In this document: positions 45,300-56,280 of the stretch, in pieces
How positions within the stretch are numbered: position 1 is the first letter of the stretch
How the letters are laid out: each line of letters starts with the position of its first letter
Origin: Viola odorata
Lineage: Eukaryota; Streptophyta; Magnoliopsida; Malpighiales; Violaceae
Assembly: GCA_963691705.1 (NCBI GenBank)
Contig: OY829542.1
Span: 42,219,105-42,283,104 of the forward strand
Length of the DNA: 64,000 bases
Direction: 5' to 3'
Translations under genes and position numbers: made by a program
The notes under the pieces: model-generated
What the model was told of the DNA's origin: nothing
The model's database searches: none
What the model saw: only the letters and a program-made list of their open reading frames with translations

Positions 45300-46821
45300 G
45301 GTTGTTAAGATGTTTTCCCAAAAGAGATTCCAAATGGCCTACCACCGGTGTGTGGCATTAAGCATCGAATAGACTTCCTCCTCGGGTCCACCCCTCTGAA
45401 TCGGTCGGCGTACCGTTGCAACCCAAAAGAGACGCAAGAACTTCAAAACCAAATTGATGCTCTCCTTTCCAAGGGTTCATTCGGGAGAGTCTTTCTCCAT
45501 GTGTTGTCCCCGTCATTTTGGTGCCGAAGAAAGATAGTAGTTGGTGCATGTGCATGGATTTTCGCTCAATAAACAAAATCACAATGAAGTATTCTCACCC
45601 TATTCCCCGTCTTGATGATTTGCTAGATGAACTAAGTAATGCTACAATTTTCTATAAAATTGACTTAGTTAGTGGCTATCACCAAATAGTAATGCATGAG
45701 GGTGATCAATGGAAAACCATTTTTAAGACTAAGTTTGGCTTATATGAATGGTTGGTCATGCCTTTTGGTCTTACAAATGCCCTAGTACCTTTATGCATCT
45801 TATGAACCTTGTGCTTAGACCTTTCATAGGCAAATTTGTTGTTGTTTATTTTGATGACATCTTGGTGTATAGCAAGTCTAAACATGCACACATGGATCAC
45901 TTGCATCAAGTTTTTCTCACCGTTCGTGAACATAAACTCTATGCTAAATTGTCTAAATGTGAGTTTTGTTTGGAAGAGGTATACTTTCTCGGTTTCATTG
46001 TAGGTGCAGATGGCATTAAGGTTGACAAGGATAAAATCAAAGCCATTGCTGAATGGCCTACACCAACAAATGTGGGGGAAGTCCGTTCCTTCCATGGCTT
46101 GGCCGGATTCTACCGCCGCTTTGTCAAGGACTTTTCCACCATTGCCGCGCCACTCAATTCACTCACTAAGAAGAATGTTCCTTTCAAGTGGGGTGCAGAA
46201 CAAGAGTTAGCTTTGAACACCCTCAAGGAAAAACTCTCTTCTACCCCGGTGTTAGCGTTACCAAACAAGACATTTGAAGTTGAATGTGATGCTAGCAGGT
46301 TAGGAATTGGTGCGGTGTTGATCCAAGAGAAAAAGTCGGTGATATATTTTAGTGAGAAATTGAAGGGGTCGCAACTCAACTATTGCACGTATGGTCATGA
46401 ATTGTATGCAATCGTTCGCGCCCTTGATGTTTGGGAACATTACCTCTTTCCTAAAGAGTTTGTGGTGCACACAGACCACTTGAGTCTTAAGTATTTGAAA
46501 GGTCAAGGGAAACTCAACAAGCGTCATGCCTCTTACATGTTTACTGAGCATTTTCCATATCACATCAAGTACTTAAAGGGCAAGAAAAATATCGTGGCGG
46601 ATGCCCTCTCACGAAGGTACGCTCTCTTAAATTCTCTTTATACTCGCCTCTTAGGATTTGCACATCTTCCTTCTTTATATACACATGATGATGATTTTAA
46701 GGATGCTTATGTGACTTGCTCCAATGGTACTCATGACAAATTCATGTTGCATGATGAATTTCTTTTCCAAAAGGGTAAATTGTGCATTCCTAAGTGTAGT
46801 ACTAGAGAGTTTCTTGTTTAG
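45300..46821 (+). pseudogene. Reverse transcriptase and RNase H of element D
   Basis: The frame changes near 45500 and 45780. Motifs in order: 'GIKHRIDFLLGSTPLNR', '[19 protein letters not shown]', '[11 protein letters not shown]', 'VMPFGLTNA', catalytic '[12 protein letters not shown]' (45838-45873), then RNase H '[20 protein letters not shown]' and '[11 protein letters not shown]'. From 45805 to TAG 46819 the frame is open. The 44789-45299 stretch before it is a decayed protease-RT linker. Confidence 0.88.
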
Positions 46822-47934
46822 GAAGCACATGGGGGAGGTTCGATGGGTCATTTTGGGGTAGAAAAGACACTTTGCATGCTTAGGGAACACTTCTGTTGGC
46901 CTAAGATGAAAAAGGATGTTGCTCATTTTTTTGATAAGTGCCTTGCTTGCAAACGTGTTAAATCTAAGTGCTTAGATCATGGTCTTTATATGACTTTACC
47001 CGTTGCATCCCATCCTTGGTGTGACATTTCTATGGACTTTGTGGTTGGACATCCCCGGACCAAACGAGGCAAGGATTCCTTGTTTGCTGTGGTAGATAGG
47101 TTTTCGAAAATAGGACACTTTATTCCATGTCACACAACAAATGATGCTTCACACATTGCTAATCTTTTCTTCCAAGAAGTTGTTAGATTGCACGGCATGC
47201 CTAGGACTATTGTAAGTGATAGGAATAGTAAATTTCTTAGTCATTTTTGGTGTGTCTTGTGGGCTAAACTTGGCACAAAACTTTTGTTCTCCACATCTTG
47301 TCATCCTCAAACGGATGGCCAAACTGAAGTTGTTAATCGAACTCTAAGAATAATGTTATGTGTCATGATTGAACAATATGCTAAATCTTGGGATGATTGC
47401 ATTCCTTTCATTGAATTTTCTTACAATCATACCATGCATTCATCTACTAGATTCTCCCATTTTGAACTTGTCGATGGGTTTAACCCCCTCACCCCCATAG
47501 ACTTGTTACCTCTACCTTTGAATGAATGTGCTAGCTTAGATGGCGAGGAGAAGGCAGTTGTGGTGAAGAACTTGCACGGCAAGGCTAAGGAACGCATAGA
47601 GGCATTGAATGCAAAGTTGATGCACAAGCGCAGTTCGGGCCGCCGCATCAAGTCCTTTGACGTAGGAGAATGGGTTTGGATTCACTTAAGGAAGGATCTT
47701 TTTCCCCATCACCGGAAGGGAAAGCTTAGCCAACGGGGAGATGGACCGTTCCTCATTGTGGAGAAGATTAATGACAATGCTTATCGCCTTGATATTCCTT
47801 CATCTTTTGGCAATGTTAATCCCACCTTCAATGTTAATGATTTATCCCCTTACTTTGTAGGTGATGATGAGGAGCTTGCGGACGGGGGAGCGTATGGATT
47901 CAAGGTCGAATCCTCTCAAAATGGGAGGGGATGA
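46822..47934 (+). pseudogene. Integrase of element D
   Basis: Open from just after the TAG at 46819-46821 to TGA 47932-47934. Zinc finger: 'GHFGVEKTLCMLREHFCWP' and 'KCLACKRVKSK'. Core: 'ISMDFVVGHP', 'IVSDRNSKFLSHFW', '[13 protein letters not shown]'. C-terminal: 'GKLSQRGDGPFLIVEKIND' and 'TFNVNDLSPYFVGDDEE'. The stop codon is formed by the first three bases of the 3' LTR, right after the purine-rich AAAATGGGAGGGGA. No chromodomain is recognised. Confidence 0.92.
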
Positions 47935-48371
47935 TACGAGCACAGGAGCACACGGCTACTTCACGAGGAGCAAAGGAACGGTGGCCTTACTCTTGAAGAC
48001 CCTTAGAGTTGAGGAGGAGAGCTTGGAGGCATGAGAGCATTAGATGACATGTTTGCACGCCAACGCACACACCATCATGCCCAGAAAAGTCTCAACGGAG
48101 TGTGTGCACATGCCCAAGACAGTTCTTAACGGGTCGATCTTGGAAAGAGATCCTTGTATCTAAACGGCAAGGTTGCCTAGACTTGGTCTAGGAGGGTTTG
48201 TCTTAGTGAACAAATTAGTTTTCTTGTTTATGTTCATCAATCAATATCTATTCCATTTCCGCATCTTCAAGTTCGCTTCATCATCTTGTTCATTGATCTT
48301 CAACACCAACCTCCTAATGAGGGCTAAATCCATCTGTGGCCAAACTCTCGGCCTCTATTCAGCTCTTATCA
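47932..48371 (+). repeat. 3' LTR of element D, internally deleted
   Basis: 440 bases against 822 in the 5' LTR. The break is near 48128-48135, where about 380 bases with the palindrome cluster are missing. Ends TGATACGAG and AGCTCTTATCA, followed by actag. Confidence 0.9.
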
Positions 48372-48376
48372 ACTAG

Positions 48377-49403
48377 GAAAAACTAGTTCATACGTTCCTA
48401 CAACTTTGGCAACAAGTATTGCTCCATTACAAGCTCGTAGGTCTGCCTCTCCTTTTCTCAAAGTTCTACTTCTTTTCAGATCTTGCACATTTACACAAAT
48501 GTGAGCTCCACAACCGGTATCTAATACCCAAGAAGTAGGAATATAAAGATTAATTTCTATAAGATAAATACTTGAAGTAGTAGTCTCACTACTCTTCTTC
48601 TTCTTAAGATCTTCCGGGGACAACTTGCAATTTCTTTTCCAATGACCAGGTTCATCGCAGAAATGGCAAGTTCCAGCCTTTGTAATCTTTGATTTCTTCC
48701 TCATAGGCTTAGGGTTAAGTTTATCGTAGCCACCTTTATTGTCATTCCTTTTCATCCCCTTTCCTTTCTGAACCATCAAGATAGAGGCAGATACTGTCTT
48801 GATGTTTTGTTCAGTAGTCCTTAGCATCTCATACAGCTCAGAAATGGATTTCTCCATGATACCCATATTATAGTTCAAAACAAACTGATCATATTTATCG
48901 GTAAGGGAACTCAGAATCAAATTTGTAGCCAACTCTTGACTAATGGGAAATCTAAGTCTCTCAAGGTGATCAATGTGGCTTTTCATCTTCATAATATGAA
49001 AGCTCATTGATGCACCTTCAACCATATTGCATGGATGTAGAGCCTTGAAAGTGTCAAAACTTTCCTACCTTGCATGTTATTGGAACATTTCCTTCAAGTG
49101 GTTAGTTATATCTAAGGCAGCTATGCGCTCCAAATTCTTCTGAAGGTCGGGACTCATCGTGGCCAGCATAAGACAACCAACATCTAGCGCATCACTGGAA
49201 TACTTCGTGTAAGCATCCCTTAGAGCTCTTGCAGCATTAGCAGGTGGCTCCTTAGGAATAAGTTTCTCAAGGATATACAGTTTTCTTTCTTGCCTAAGAA
49301 TAATTCTTAGGTTCTTGAACTAGTCAAGGAAGTTGGGAGCAGTCAGCTTGTCCTTCTGAAGGACAGATTGCAGAGACAATGTTTGATTGTTATTAGCAAT
49401 CAT
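48377..49403 (-). pseudogene. Copia gag and start of protease
   Basis: ATG at 49403 ('MIANNNQTLSLQS'). TAG near 49321 and further stops near 49060 break the N-terminal half. From 49025 the frame is open: 'LKEMF'-type gag, a knuckle 'CHFCDEPGHWKRNC' (about 48645-48690), then protease 'WVLDTGCGAHICVNVQDL' (about 48480-48535). It continues at 17982 across element D without losing a base. Confidence 0.87.
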
Positions 49404-49727
49404 TGATCTACAATAAGATAGGCAAAGAATATTTAGTAACAATTAATAAAGCTATCACTCAATTAATCGCCCTTAAGATTAATATAGCAATCATAACTAT
49501 TTCATTTAAAAAGTAGGCTAAAACCCATATTTAACTTAATTCTAAACTCATCTTTGACGTGACACTTAAAATTATGTTATTTAGGTAGGTAACTTATTTA
49601 CCAGTTACATCATATGTAACTTTTAGAAACATTATGAGTTCTAGGATATCATACGCCCTTACATGTTTAATCTCATATCATGGCTTATGCCCGAAACCAT
49701 TTTGATAGCCTAAATAAGTATGACCAT

Positions 49728-49836
49728 GGTTCACTTGTAATTAGTTATTTAAATATATATCTTAATATATATTACATAACCGAAAATTCCTATATAATAT
49801 ATATAAGATATTATCAAATAATATCTCAATAAAATG
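49728..49836 (-). repeat. Remnant of Copia 5' LTR
   Basis: Matches 14857-14946 with an internal insertion or deletion. AT-rich. The 49404-49727 interval should hold the leader and LTR edge, but no clear primer-binding site was found. Confidence 0.5.
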
Positions 49837-51019
49837 GCACCAAAAATTTATTTAACTCCTTAAATAATTACTATTTATTCTTTTGATCCAATTTGTTAAT
49901 TTTTCGGATATAAGACTACAAATGCATCTATTGCTTTAGTAATGTTTTATATTGACATTAATTAGATTGGTGCCTTGCGGCTAAACTTGCTTAACGGACA
50001 GACCGGGCCGAGCTGGGGCCAGAAATATCAAAGCCCTGTAAAATTCGAGATAGGTCAGGCCTTAAGAGGGCTAATTTCTAGATGGCCTATGCCCGACCCT
50101 CTAAGTCGACCTGTTAGTTTTAGATAGATTTTGATCAAGCTAAAATATATTCTTCTTCAATTAGTTTTAACCATTACAGACTCAAAATAGAGACAACTAA
50201 ACATAAAATGTTCTAACAACCAACAAAATACAAACTTCAAACCAGATTAAAACTCCTTAGTTGCAACTAAATGTATTAAAATTTAAAACCAACAAGATAT
50301 ATGTAAAGTTGCTCATGTTTCCATAGTAGTTAGGTACTTTTAGTTGCCTCAGCAATTGCAAATTGCAATTGCCTCCTTTTGGATGAGAAATAGAATGATA
50401 AAATAATAAGCATAATACGTATTTAAAGAAGAGTAAGGTAAGCATAGTATACAAGTATTCACAACTCGATGAAAAACCTCACCTTCAGGACAAAATTCAG
50501 ATCAAAAGTGACTATATAAGATACCAATAACAATACTATGCCTATAATCCCATCAAAAATTACAAATGATGGGAATGGAATTCAAAAACAAAAAATGGCA
50601 TAACTAGGTTGTATAAAATTCGACAGAGTGCCACATTACCAAACAAAAAGCATTTTCTGGTCCAAAGTAACCAATAGTTAGTCTAGTGGCCGGATGATCA
50701 AGAAAGAACCAACCTAACAAATCAGTCACTAATATAACAAAACCATTCACAAAAGCAACTACTCCTTAATGTCAAATCAAATTAAGAAGACAAAAAAATA
50801 AAATAATACCTATAGTATGCCATTATCACTATCAACATCTTCATCATCACTAGTTGTGTAGTCCTTTTCATCTTCTTCAGTTTTTGAAATATCACCAACA
50901 AGCTCCAATGGATTTGATGTCTCTTTAAACACATGAAATTGTATTAAAATTTATACGATTGAATTACATAAAGTAAAAAATGAAACATTACAACAGAAAG
51001 AAATTTAAGTGCATTACCT

Positions 51020-54000
51020 AGAGCAAATCCCTTAGCAAGTAGTCAATCTCCAAGACATACAATAACTTGGATGGTCTTCGACTTAAGTGAGCTTCTACAA
51101 GTATTTATCACATTCTTTGCAATGCTGAAAATTGATTCTGATGCCACATAAGTGATCGGTATAGCCAAAAGATCTCTATCTAATGGTGCAAGTTATGGAT
51201 TGATCGTCACTCAAATGTAATAATATTTCCTGATGCCTAATTACACAGTTAAAAATGTATAAAGGGTAAGACAGGGTCGAACCACAGAGATTGAGGAATA
51301 AAAAACTCACTTTATACGTATGACAAAAGCAAATGCAACCACATAAAATGGTAACTCAGAGGGGGCGGGGTGTTTGTCGATTGACCTAGTCAATCTATCA
51401 CAGAATCGGTTGCTAACAAAACAATTAATTAAAAGCATATATCAAGGGCATGAAAGCAAAGAATAATTAAGGATTAGACCTCTTAACTAATCCTTGCAAC
51501 CCTTGAAATTCCCTTTACTAAGAAGATGAAAGCTTAGCTACTCATAATCAAACGTAAACAGTAGATAAAAACAAAAAAATAACATAAATTAAAGAGATGA
51601 GAAAAGGAAATGTATTAGAATGAACCGATGGGGAAATTAATGCTTTCTCCTCTTACAAGCTGACGGCGCTGCTAATAATGGGAGAGAACAAATCCCTAAA
51701 ATTAAGGTAAAAGGTAAAAGTGTGTAATGTCAGTCGTCCTCACAAAAATCCTACAACTTAGCTTAAATATCCTAACAAACCCGCTAGGGGACAAAAACAG
51801 CTAAGGAAAGAGAGTGACAACACATGGCAGGGCGCGCTCCTTAGAGGGGAATATTCTAGGATCTCTTGGAAGCGCCTGATTCCTTCTAGAAACACAAGGA
51901 ATCCCGTGCGAATCTTTGGGGATCCTCCTCTTTGGCTTTTGATTAAGATTTGATGCAGACGCGTCATGGGCACTAGACTGCTCACTGGTCTGGTTAGCGT
52001 CGAGGGCACGACGACACATCGATTTTATAAGCCTTAATCCTTAGAGCTCCCAAGAAATCCATCAAAATCGCATGTTTTCGTTCATTTCTTCCTTTTGGCA
52101 CTGATCTGCAATAAAGATGGAAAAAGAGGCAATTCGGTAGTATCATGCCTAAGAAAAGGTCAAAAATAAGGAGAAAGATATGCTCAAGACACGCGATATC
52201 ATAGATACATCACCATACTTGACTTCTAGTATTGCAAGACATCCAAATCAGATTCCAATGAATAATCTTGTCCCACATCTGCCAAGTAAGCATCTAGCTG
52301 AGACTTTTCAAATGAAGATGTTTGTAATAGACTTTTGAATTGGTAAAATTCTTTTTCCAATTCATCCCCAAAACTTGTGCTAGAAACACCTTCCCTTTCG
52401 CCAATAAATGAAGAAAAATTAGATGAATTCTGAGTGCCACTGAGCTTATATTCCTCAAAACGTTCTCGAAGAGTTACAAGGAGCACATTAACTTTTTCTT
52501 CGCCTACCCTCTCACCATAAATAGCTTGATAACAAAACTTCACATAATGGATTTTATAACGAGGGTCAAAGATTGCAACACAAGATATAATCAAACTTGT
52601 TAAATTATTTTTGCATTTGAGTAAACATATCATACAAGAAATCAACCGGGCTTCTCTTTACCTCTAACAAACGCATATGGACTCTACACATAACTCTAAA
52701 ATAAATGCTAGATGTTGGATACTTGGTACCCGAAAACATAAGAGTCACATCATAAAACAATTTCAAAAACCAATGCAACTTAGTCAACTTTTCCCATTCT
52801 TCATTACAAAGTTTAAACTTGCAATTTCTATCCTTTTCAGCCCGATATTGAAAGACACTTTTAGTAGTAAGCATGCTCAAGCATTAAATTGGTAGAGTTT
52901 CACCTAATCTTAACATCAATATGCAACTTCTTAGGAGTTATCAACCCAAAATTCTTAGCAACAATATCTAGAAACTTTTTCTCCCTACCAACAAATTTCT
53001 TAACAAATTTGATTGTCCCATGAATCTTTTCAATCTCTTTGCCAACTATACTTAAACCACTTTGCACAAAAATATTTAGAATGTGTGCACAATATCAAAC
53101 ATGAAATTTTTACCACCACACAACAATGCATTTTTTAAAAATTAAGCGGACTTTTAAGAGTAGTAATCATAGAATCATTGTAAGACGCATTATCAAGAGT
53201 AAGGGCAAGGAGCTTGTTTTGAATGTTCCATTGTTTCAAGCATAAACTAATCTCATCAGCTATACATTAACCATTTAAGGGGGTGTTAAAGCCCTAAACC
53301 GAATTATTTTTTTCTGCAATTCCCAATTATCATCCACCTAATGAACACTAAGGCATATATATTCCTTATTTTTGTGCTCTACCTTCCAGTTATCCATTGT
53401 CAGACTTATCCTACCACTAGTACTAATTAACTCAACTTTTACAAGTTTTCTCTCTTTCGCATAAAAAGCAAACATCCCAGTCCTTGTAGTGTGCCTACTC
53501 ATATACCTAAAATAATGATTATTTAACTTCATAAGATACTTGAAGACTGGATTTTGAACTATTGTAAAAGGCTGCTATGTGCATACGATGAACATGATGA
53601 CCACACGCTTCAATGCAACTAGATCACGCCTAGAGGTTGTTACCACTAAAGTGTTTAGCCCACTCCTTTGAACCATAAACTAGCGTTGCTTATTGTCTGT
53701 TTTTTTAGCAGTACAATTCTTCCAAGTGACGAATCAAATGAATTGTCCCATTACCACAGGTGAACACTGTCTTATTATGATTGCATCTTGCCAATGTAGC
53801 ACCTTCTATAAGTATTACCTCAATGTTGTCCCACACCTAGAAGTTTTTCTTCGTTTGCTGCCGTTTGAAGCATACTCTATGTATCCATCTTCAAAATCCT
53901 CATCTTAACCCTCGTCCTCCTTTGAGATGGCATTTAGTGCAGCCGCAAGTGGTGGTGTGGCCAATATTGTTGGTGGGCGTGCTCTCACTTTGTAGTTTTT

Positions 54001-54108
54001 CCTTGTTGTTGCAGAGCCTGTCACTACTAGAGCTAGCGAGTTTGATTGAGACGCTGGTGTCGGGTTTGATTGAGATGCTGATGTCGAGTTTGTTGAGCTC
54101 GATTCCAT
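51020..54108 (-). pseudogene. hAT (RICESLEEPER-type) transposase, degenerate, split by a 1-kb insertion
   Basis: ATG 54108 ('MESSSTNSTSASQSN'), a Ser/Thr-rich start, then a BED-type zinc finger ('EGATLARCNH', 'GNGTIHLIRHLEELYC', about 53700-53830). RNase H-like core fragments follow: 'SLTMDNWKVEHKNKEYICLS' (about 53345-53405) and 'FDPRYKIHYVKFCYQAIYG' (about 52515-52575, the DUF4413-like part). The C-terminal dimerisation motif 'RDLLAIPITYVASESIFS' is at about 51110-51165. Many stops and frameshifts. The frame is continuous across the 51201-52201 insertion, showing that the insertion came later. Confidence 0.82.
51201..52201. mobile_element. LTR-like 1001-base insertion in the hAT gene
   Basis: Starts TGATCGTCACTC and ends GCGATATCA. 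Flanked by tggat (51196-51200) and tagat (52202-52206), a 5-base duplication with one mismatch. Removing it rejoins the hAT frame. No coding sequence inside is convincing, so a solo LTR or short LTR-type element is likely. Orientation not determined. Confidence 0.65.
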
Positions 54109-54248
54109 GACAATATATCTAAAAAAATATATGAAAGAATATAAATGACCATTAAAATCAAATAAAAAGGAAACATAGCTAAGTTATTGTTTGTAAAAGA
54201 AAACATAAATCAAAGGTTGAAGAAACTTAAACTCACCTCAGAATCGAG

Positions 54249-54708
54249 TGATAACAATTAATATACCCCCCAGGGTATTTTAGTTCGGACAAGGGGTACG
54301 TCATCTTCAGCTACTGTAGGGCCTGCCTAGCCTCCTATTCGTCCTGCTACCGGGGGGTGGTCGACTTCAGCGGGGGGGGGGGGGGGGGGGCATCCAACAC
54401 GGAATGGCGCCTATTCCCACACCCGGCAGGCCATAAGCGTTAGCACCCCTAACGCCCCACTAATCTCCTATAAATACCCCCTCCTAGGTAGAAGGGAGGG
54501 GGGGGGGGCTCTCTCTCTACTCCCTCTCACTCCTGCTCCTACTTACACTTCATATTTCACTACTTATACTGACTTGATCGTCAGAATACCTGCGCCGGGG
54601 ACCCCCTCCGGCGCCTTGCAGGTGTAGCGGCGGCGAGGACTACCCCCTCAGAGGTGAAGATCGCCAAGATTCTTCCTACCCGGGTACAAATCCCCTCAAA
54701 TTTTATCA
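54249..54708 (+). repeat. 5' LTR of element E
   Basis: 460 bases, TGATAACAATT to ATTTTATCA, with TATA box CTATAAATACC at 54468-54478. G-runs lie at about 54370-54390 and 54496-54515; the first sits at the place of the C/G run in element C. The target duplication should include tcgag (54244-54248). Confidence 0.9.
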
Positions 54709-54711
54709 AAA

Positions 54712-54730
54712 TGGTGCTTTCATTGAGAGC
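54712..54730 (+). promoter_or_regulatory. Primer-binding site of element E
   Basis: ATGGTGCTTTCATTGAGAG a few bases after the LTR; the same site as in A, B and C. Confidence 0.75.
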
Positions 54731-56280
54731 ATTCAGATCATCAAGTGAGTTCTTTGAGATCTGAAGGCTCTCCTCTCCATATTCATATTTATTATCTTCC
54801 ATCGTCACTGCTGGTTTTTCTAGTAATGGGTTCATCTCATGATTTAAGTCTTGCTTGGATCTGATGATATGAGATATATGAGTTTATATGGTCATTCCAT
54901 TGTTATATGTTCAAAAGAAGATTATATCTGGAAAAGAAAGAAAAAGAGGGAGAGAAGTCATGATTATCATCGTTGTATTTCACAAACCTATTGCACCATC
55001 ATCAACCTTATGATGTCTTCGTCGAGATCAAGATCTCTACCAATGATCTTTTTATTTCTGGAAAATGGGTTTTGAATTTAAAGACCCATCATCATCTCTT
55101 CAACTTCAGCCGGCCAATCACCACCAAGTTAAAGGCACCGTCATTACTGCCACACTTTTAATTATCCATCATAACTTCATCTTTTCTCGATCACGGCCAT
55201 CATCGTTTGCGCACAATTGAGGGGTAAGATTATTTTCTTGTGGCCATCATTAATTATTTAAGATCACTCTTGAATGTAAGAAAAGAGAAGAAAAAGGAGC
55301 ACGTGGAGAGAGAGATTGCCAAAAGAATTAAACAAGGGAAATAAACAAGTTAATTCGGATTGCCATGGAATATTGGGTGCGTCACCCATTATCCTCAAGT
55401 GCACCATTAATTGTTTCATCTTTCAAGCACTGGCCAAGGACGGAAATGATTCTTCGGGTTGCGAAGAACTTTTTATCACCTTTTCCAATGTTCGAAAAGC
55501 TTTCCTGTGTGGGGCCTACTTTGGTTGCGTCTAGCGTTGTTGAGGCTGGTCAAGGAATACCACGGTGATGCGTTTTTTCTGGACAGCTGGTATCTAAGTG
55601 GTGCAAGCATTTGCCTGCCACATTAGTTGGCAATGGAGGACAGAAATAAAAAATCATGATAGCGGGGCAGTTAAGAGTTTTAGGCTTTAAGGCTATCCTT
55701 CGTTCATCTTGACCACACGAGACGACCAAGGGAAAGCTAACGGCTACTCCCAGACAAGTCTACAACGTCACCAATTTCCTTTTCCGCAAGAAGTAAGCTT
55801 GCAGGTGGCGGTAACGGAAAAGGAATGTACCCATTTTGTTTTCTATATTAATTGGAATTTTAATGATAAAGCCCATAACCGAGTCCACCTTGTTCAACTT
55901 TCACGGTATTCTCATCATTGACGCCATGGGACGCTGCAAGTGATCTCAATCCCACTAGTAAACCAGTACAACGTTAATCGCCATCGTAGTGTATTAATTC
56001 TGACGGGCTCGGCATGCAGTAATATTGACGGGCTCTTATATTCTGGGAATTTATGTTCCAAGATCAATTAATTGGAGGCAGCCTTAGAAAGGGAGGATGA
56101 CAGGCGAAGATTGGTACAGGAAAAAAGGAAAAATATTTACCAATTATTTTGCATTCCGCATGGCCAGGATCGGCATCGTGTCCGTCTTCATCCTGTCAGC
56201 ATCTTTATTTACTTTGCTACAAAGATTTACTTGGCAACAAAGGCAAACGGGATTTCCAGCATGCGTCATCATCCGCCATA
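54731..56280. other. Non-gag sequence replacing gag, protease and early RT in element E
   Basis: The first about 120 bases look like a normal leader. The rest has no gag or protease similarity and only short broken ORFs. It joins RT abruptly near 56281. It may be leader plus foreign filler, or captured DNA; I recognise nothing in it. Confidence 0.5.

Larger units (their letters stand above)
17988..48371 (+). mobile_element. Ty3/Gypsy retrotransposon D, split by element C
   Basis: LTRs at 17988-18809 and 47932-48371, ends TGATAC and TTATCA, target duplication actag. The order gag, protease, RT, RNase H, integrase is on the plus strand. Tat element C (21402-44065) interrupts it inside gag, so D's own length is about 7.7 kb. 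Protease and integrase tail ('GKLSQRGDGPFLIVEKIND') resemble plant chromovirus-type elements of the CRM/Reina kind, but I see no clear chromodomain, so the clade is uncertain. Confidence 0.9.
14783..49850 (-). mobile_element. Ty1/Copia retrotransposon split by element D
   Basis: Minus-strand Copia element in two pieces, 14783-17987 (pol) and 48372-49850 (gag, protease start, LTR). The pieces join in frame exactly at the actag duplication flanking element D, inside the protease region ('YELVFPS' then 'GFVLVLNN'). Gene order is gag, protease, integrase, RT, RNase H, as in Copia. Motifs are closest in style to Tork/TNT1-type elements, which is tentative. It is the oldest and most decayed retroelement of the stack. 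Confidence 0.85.
49990..54248 (-). mobile_element. hAT DNA transposon (decayed), 5' end cut by element E
   Basis: Minus-strand transposase pseudogene at 51020-54108 with a GC-rich subterminal stretch at about 49995-50110 (GGGCCGAGCTGGGGCC and similar), as often found near plant hAT ends. Exact terminal inverted repeats were not identified. Element E begins at 54249 inside its upstream region, so the other end should lie beyond E. The 50110-51019 interval is AT-rich with no gene seen. Confidence 0.6.

Noticed and set aside
44231..45308. Overlapping ORFs on both strands around the D protease-RT linker
   Set aside because: Shadows of a decayed linker, hydrophobic or Lys-rich and mutually overlapping.
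51758..52019. Two overlapping minus-strand ORFs of 72-83 codons
   Set aside because: They lie inside the LTR-like insertion, share no motif with known families and start with non-ATG or weak contexts.
54851..55921. Possible captured host gene in element E
   Set aside because: Only short overlapping frames with no consistent exon structure or recognisable domain; a homology search would be needed before calling a gene.
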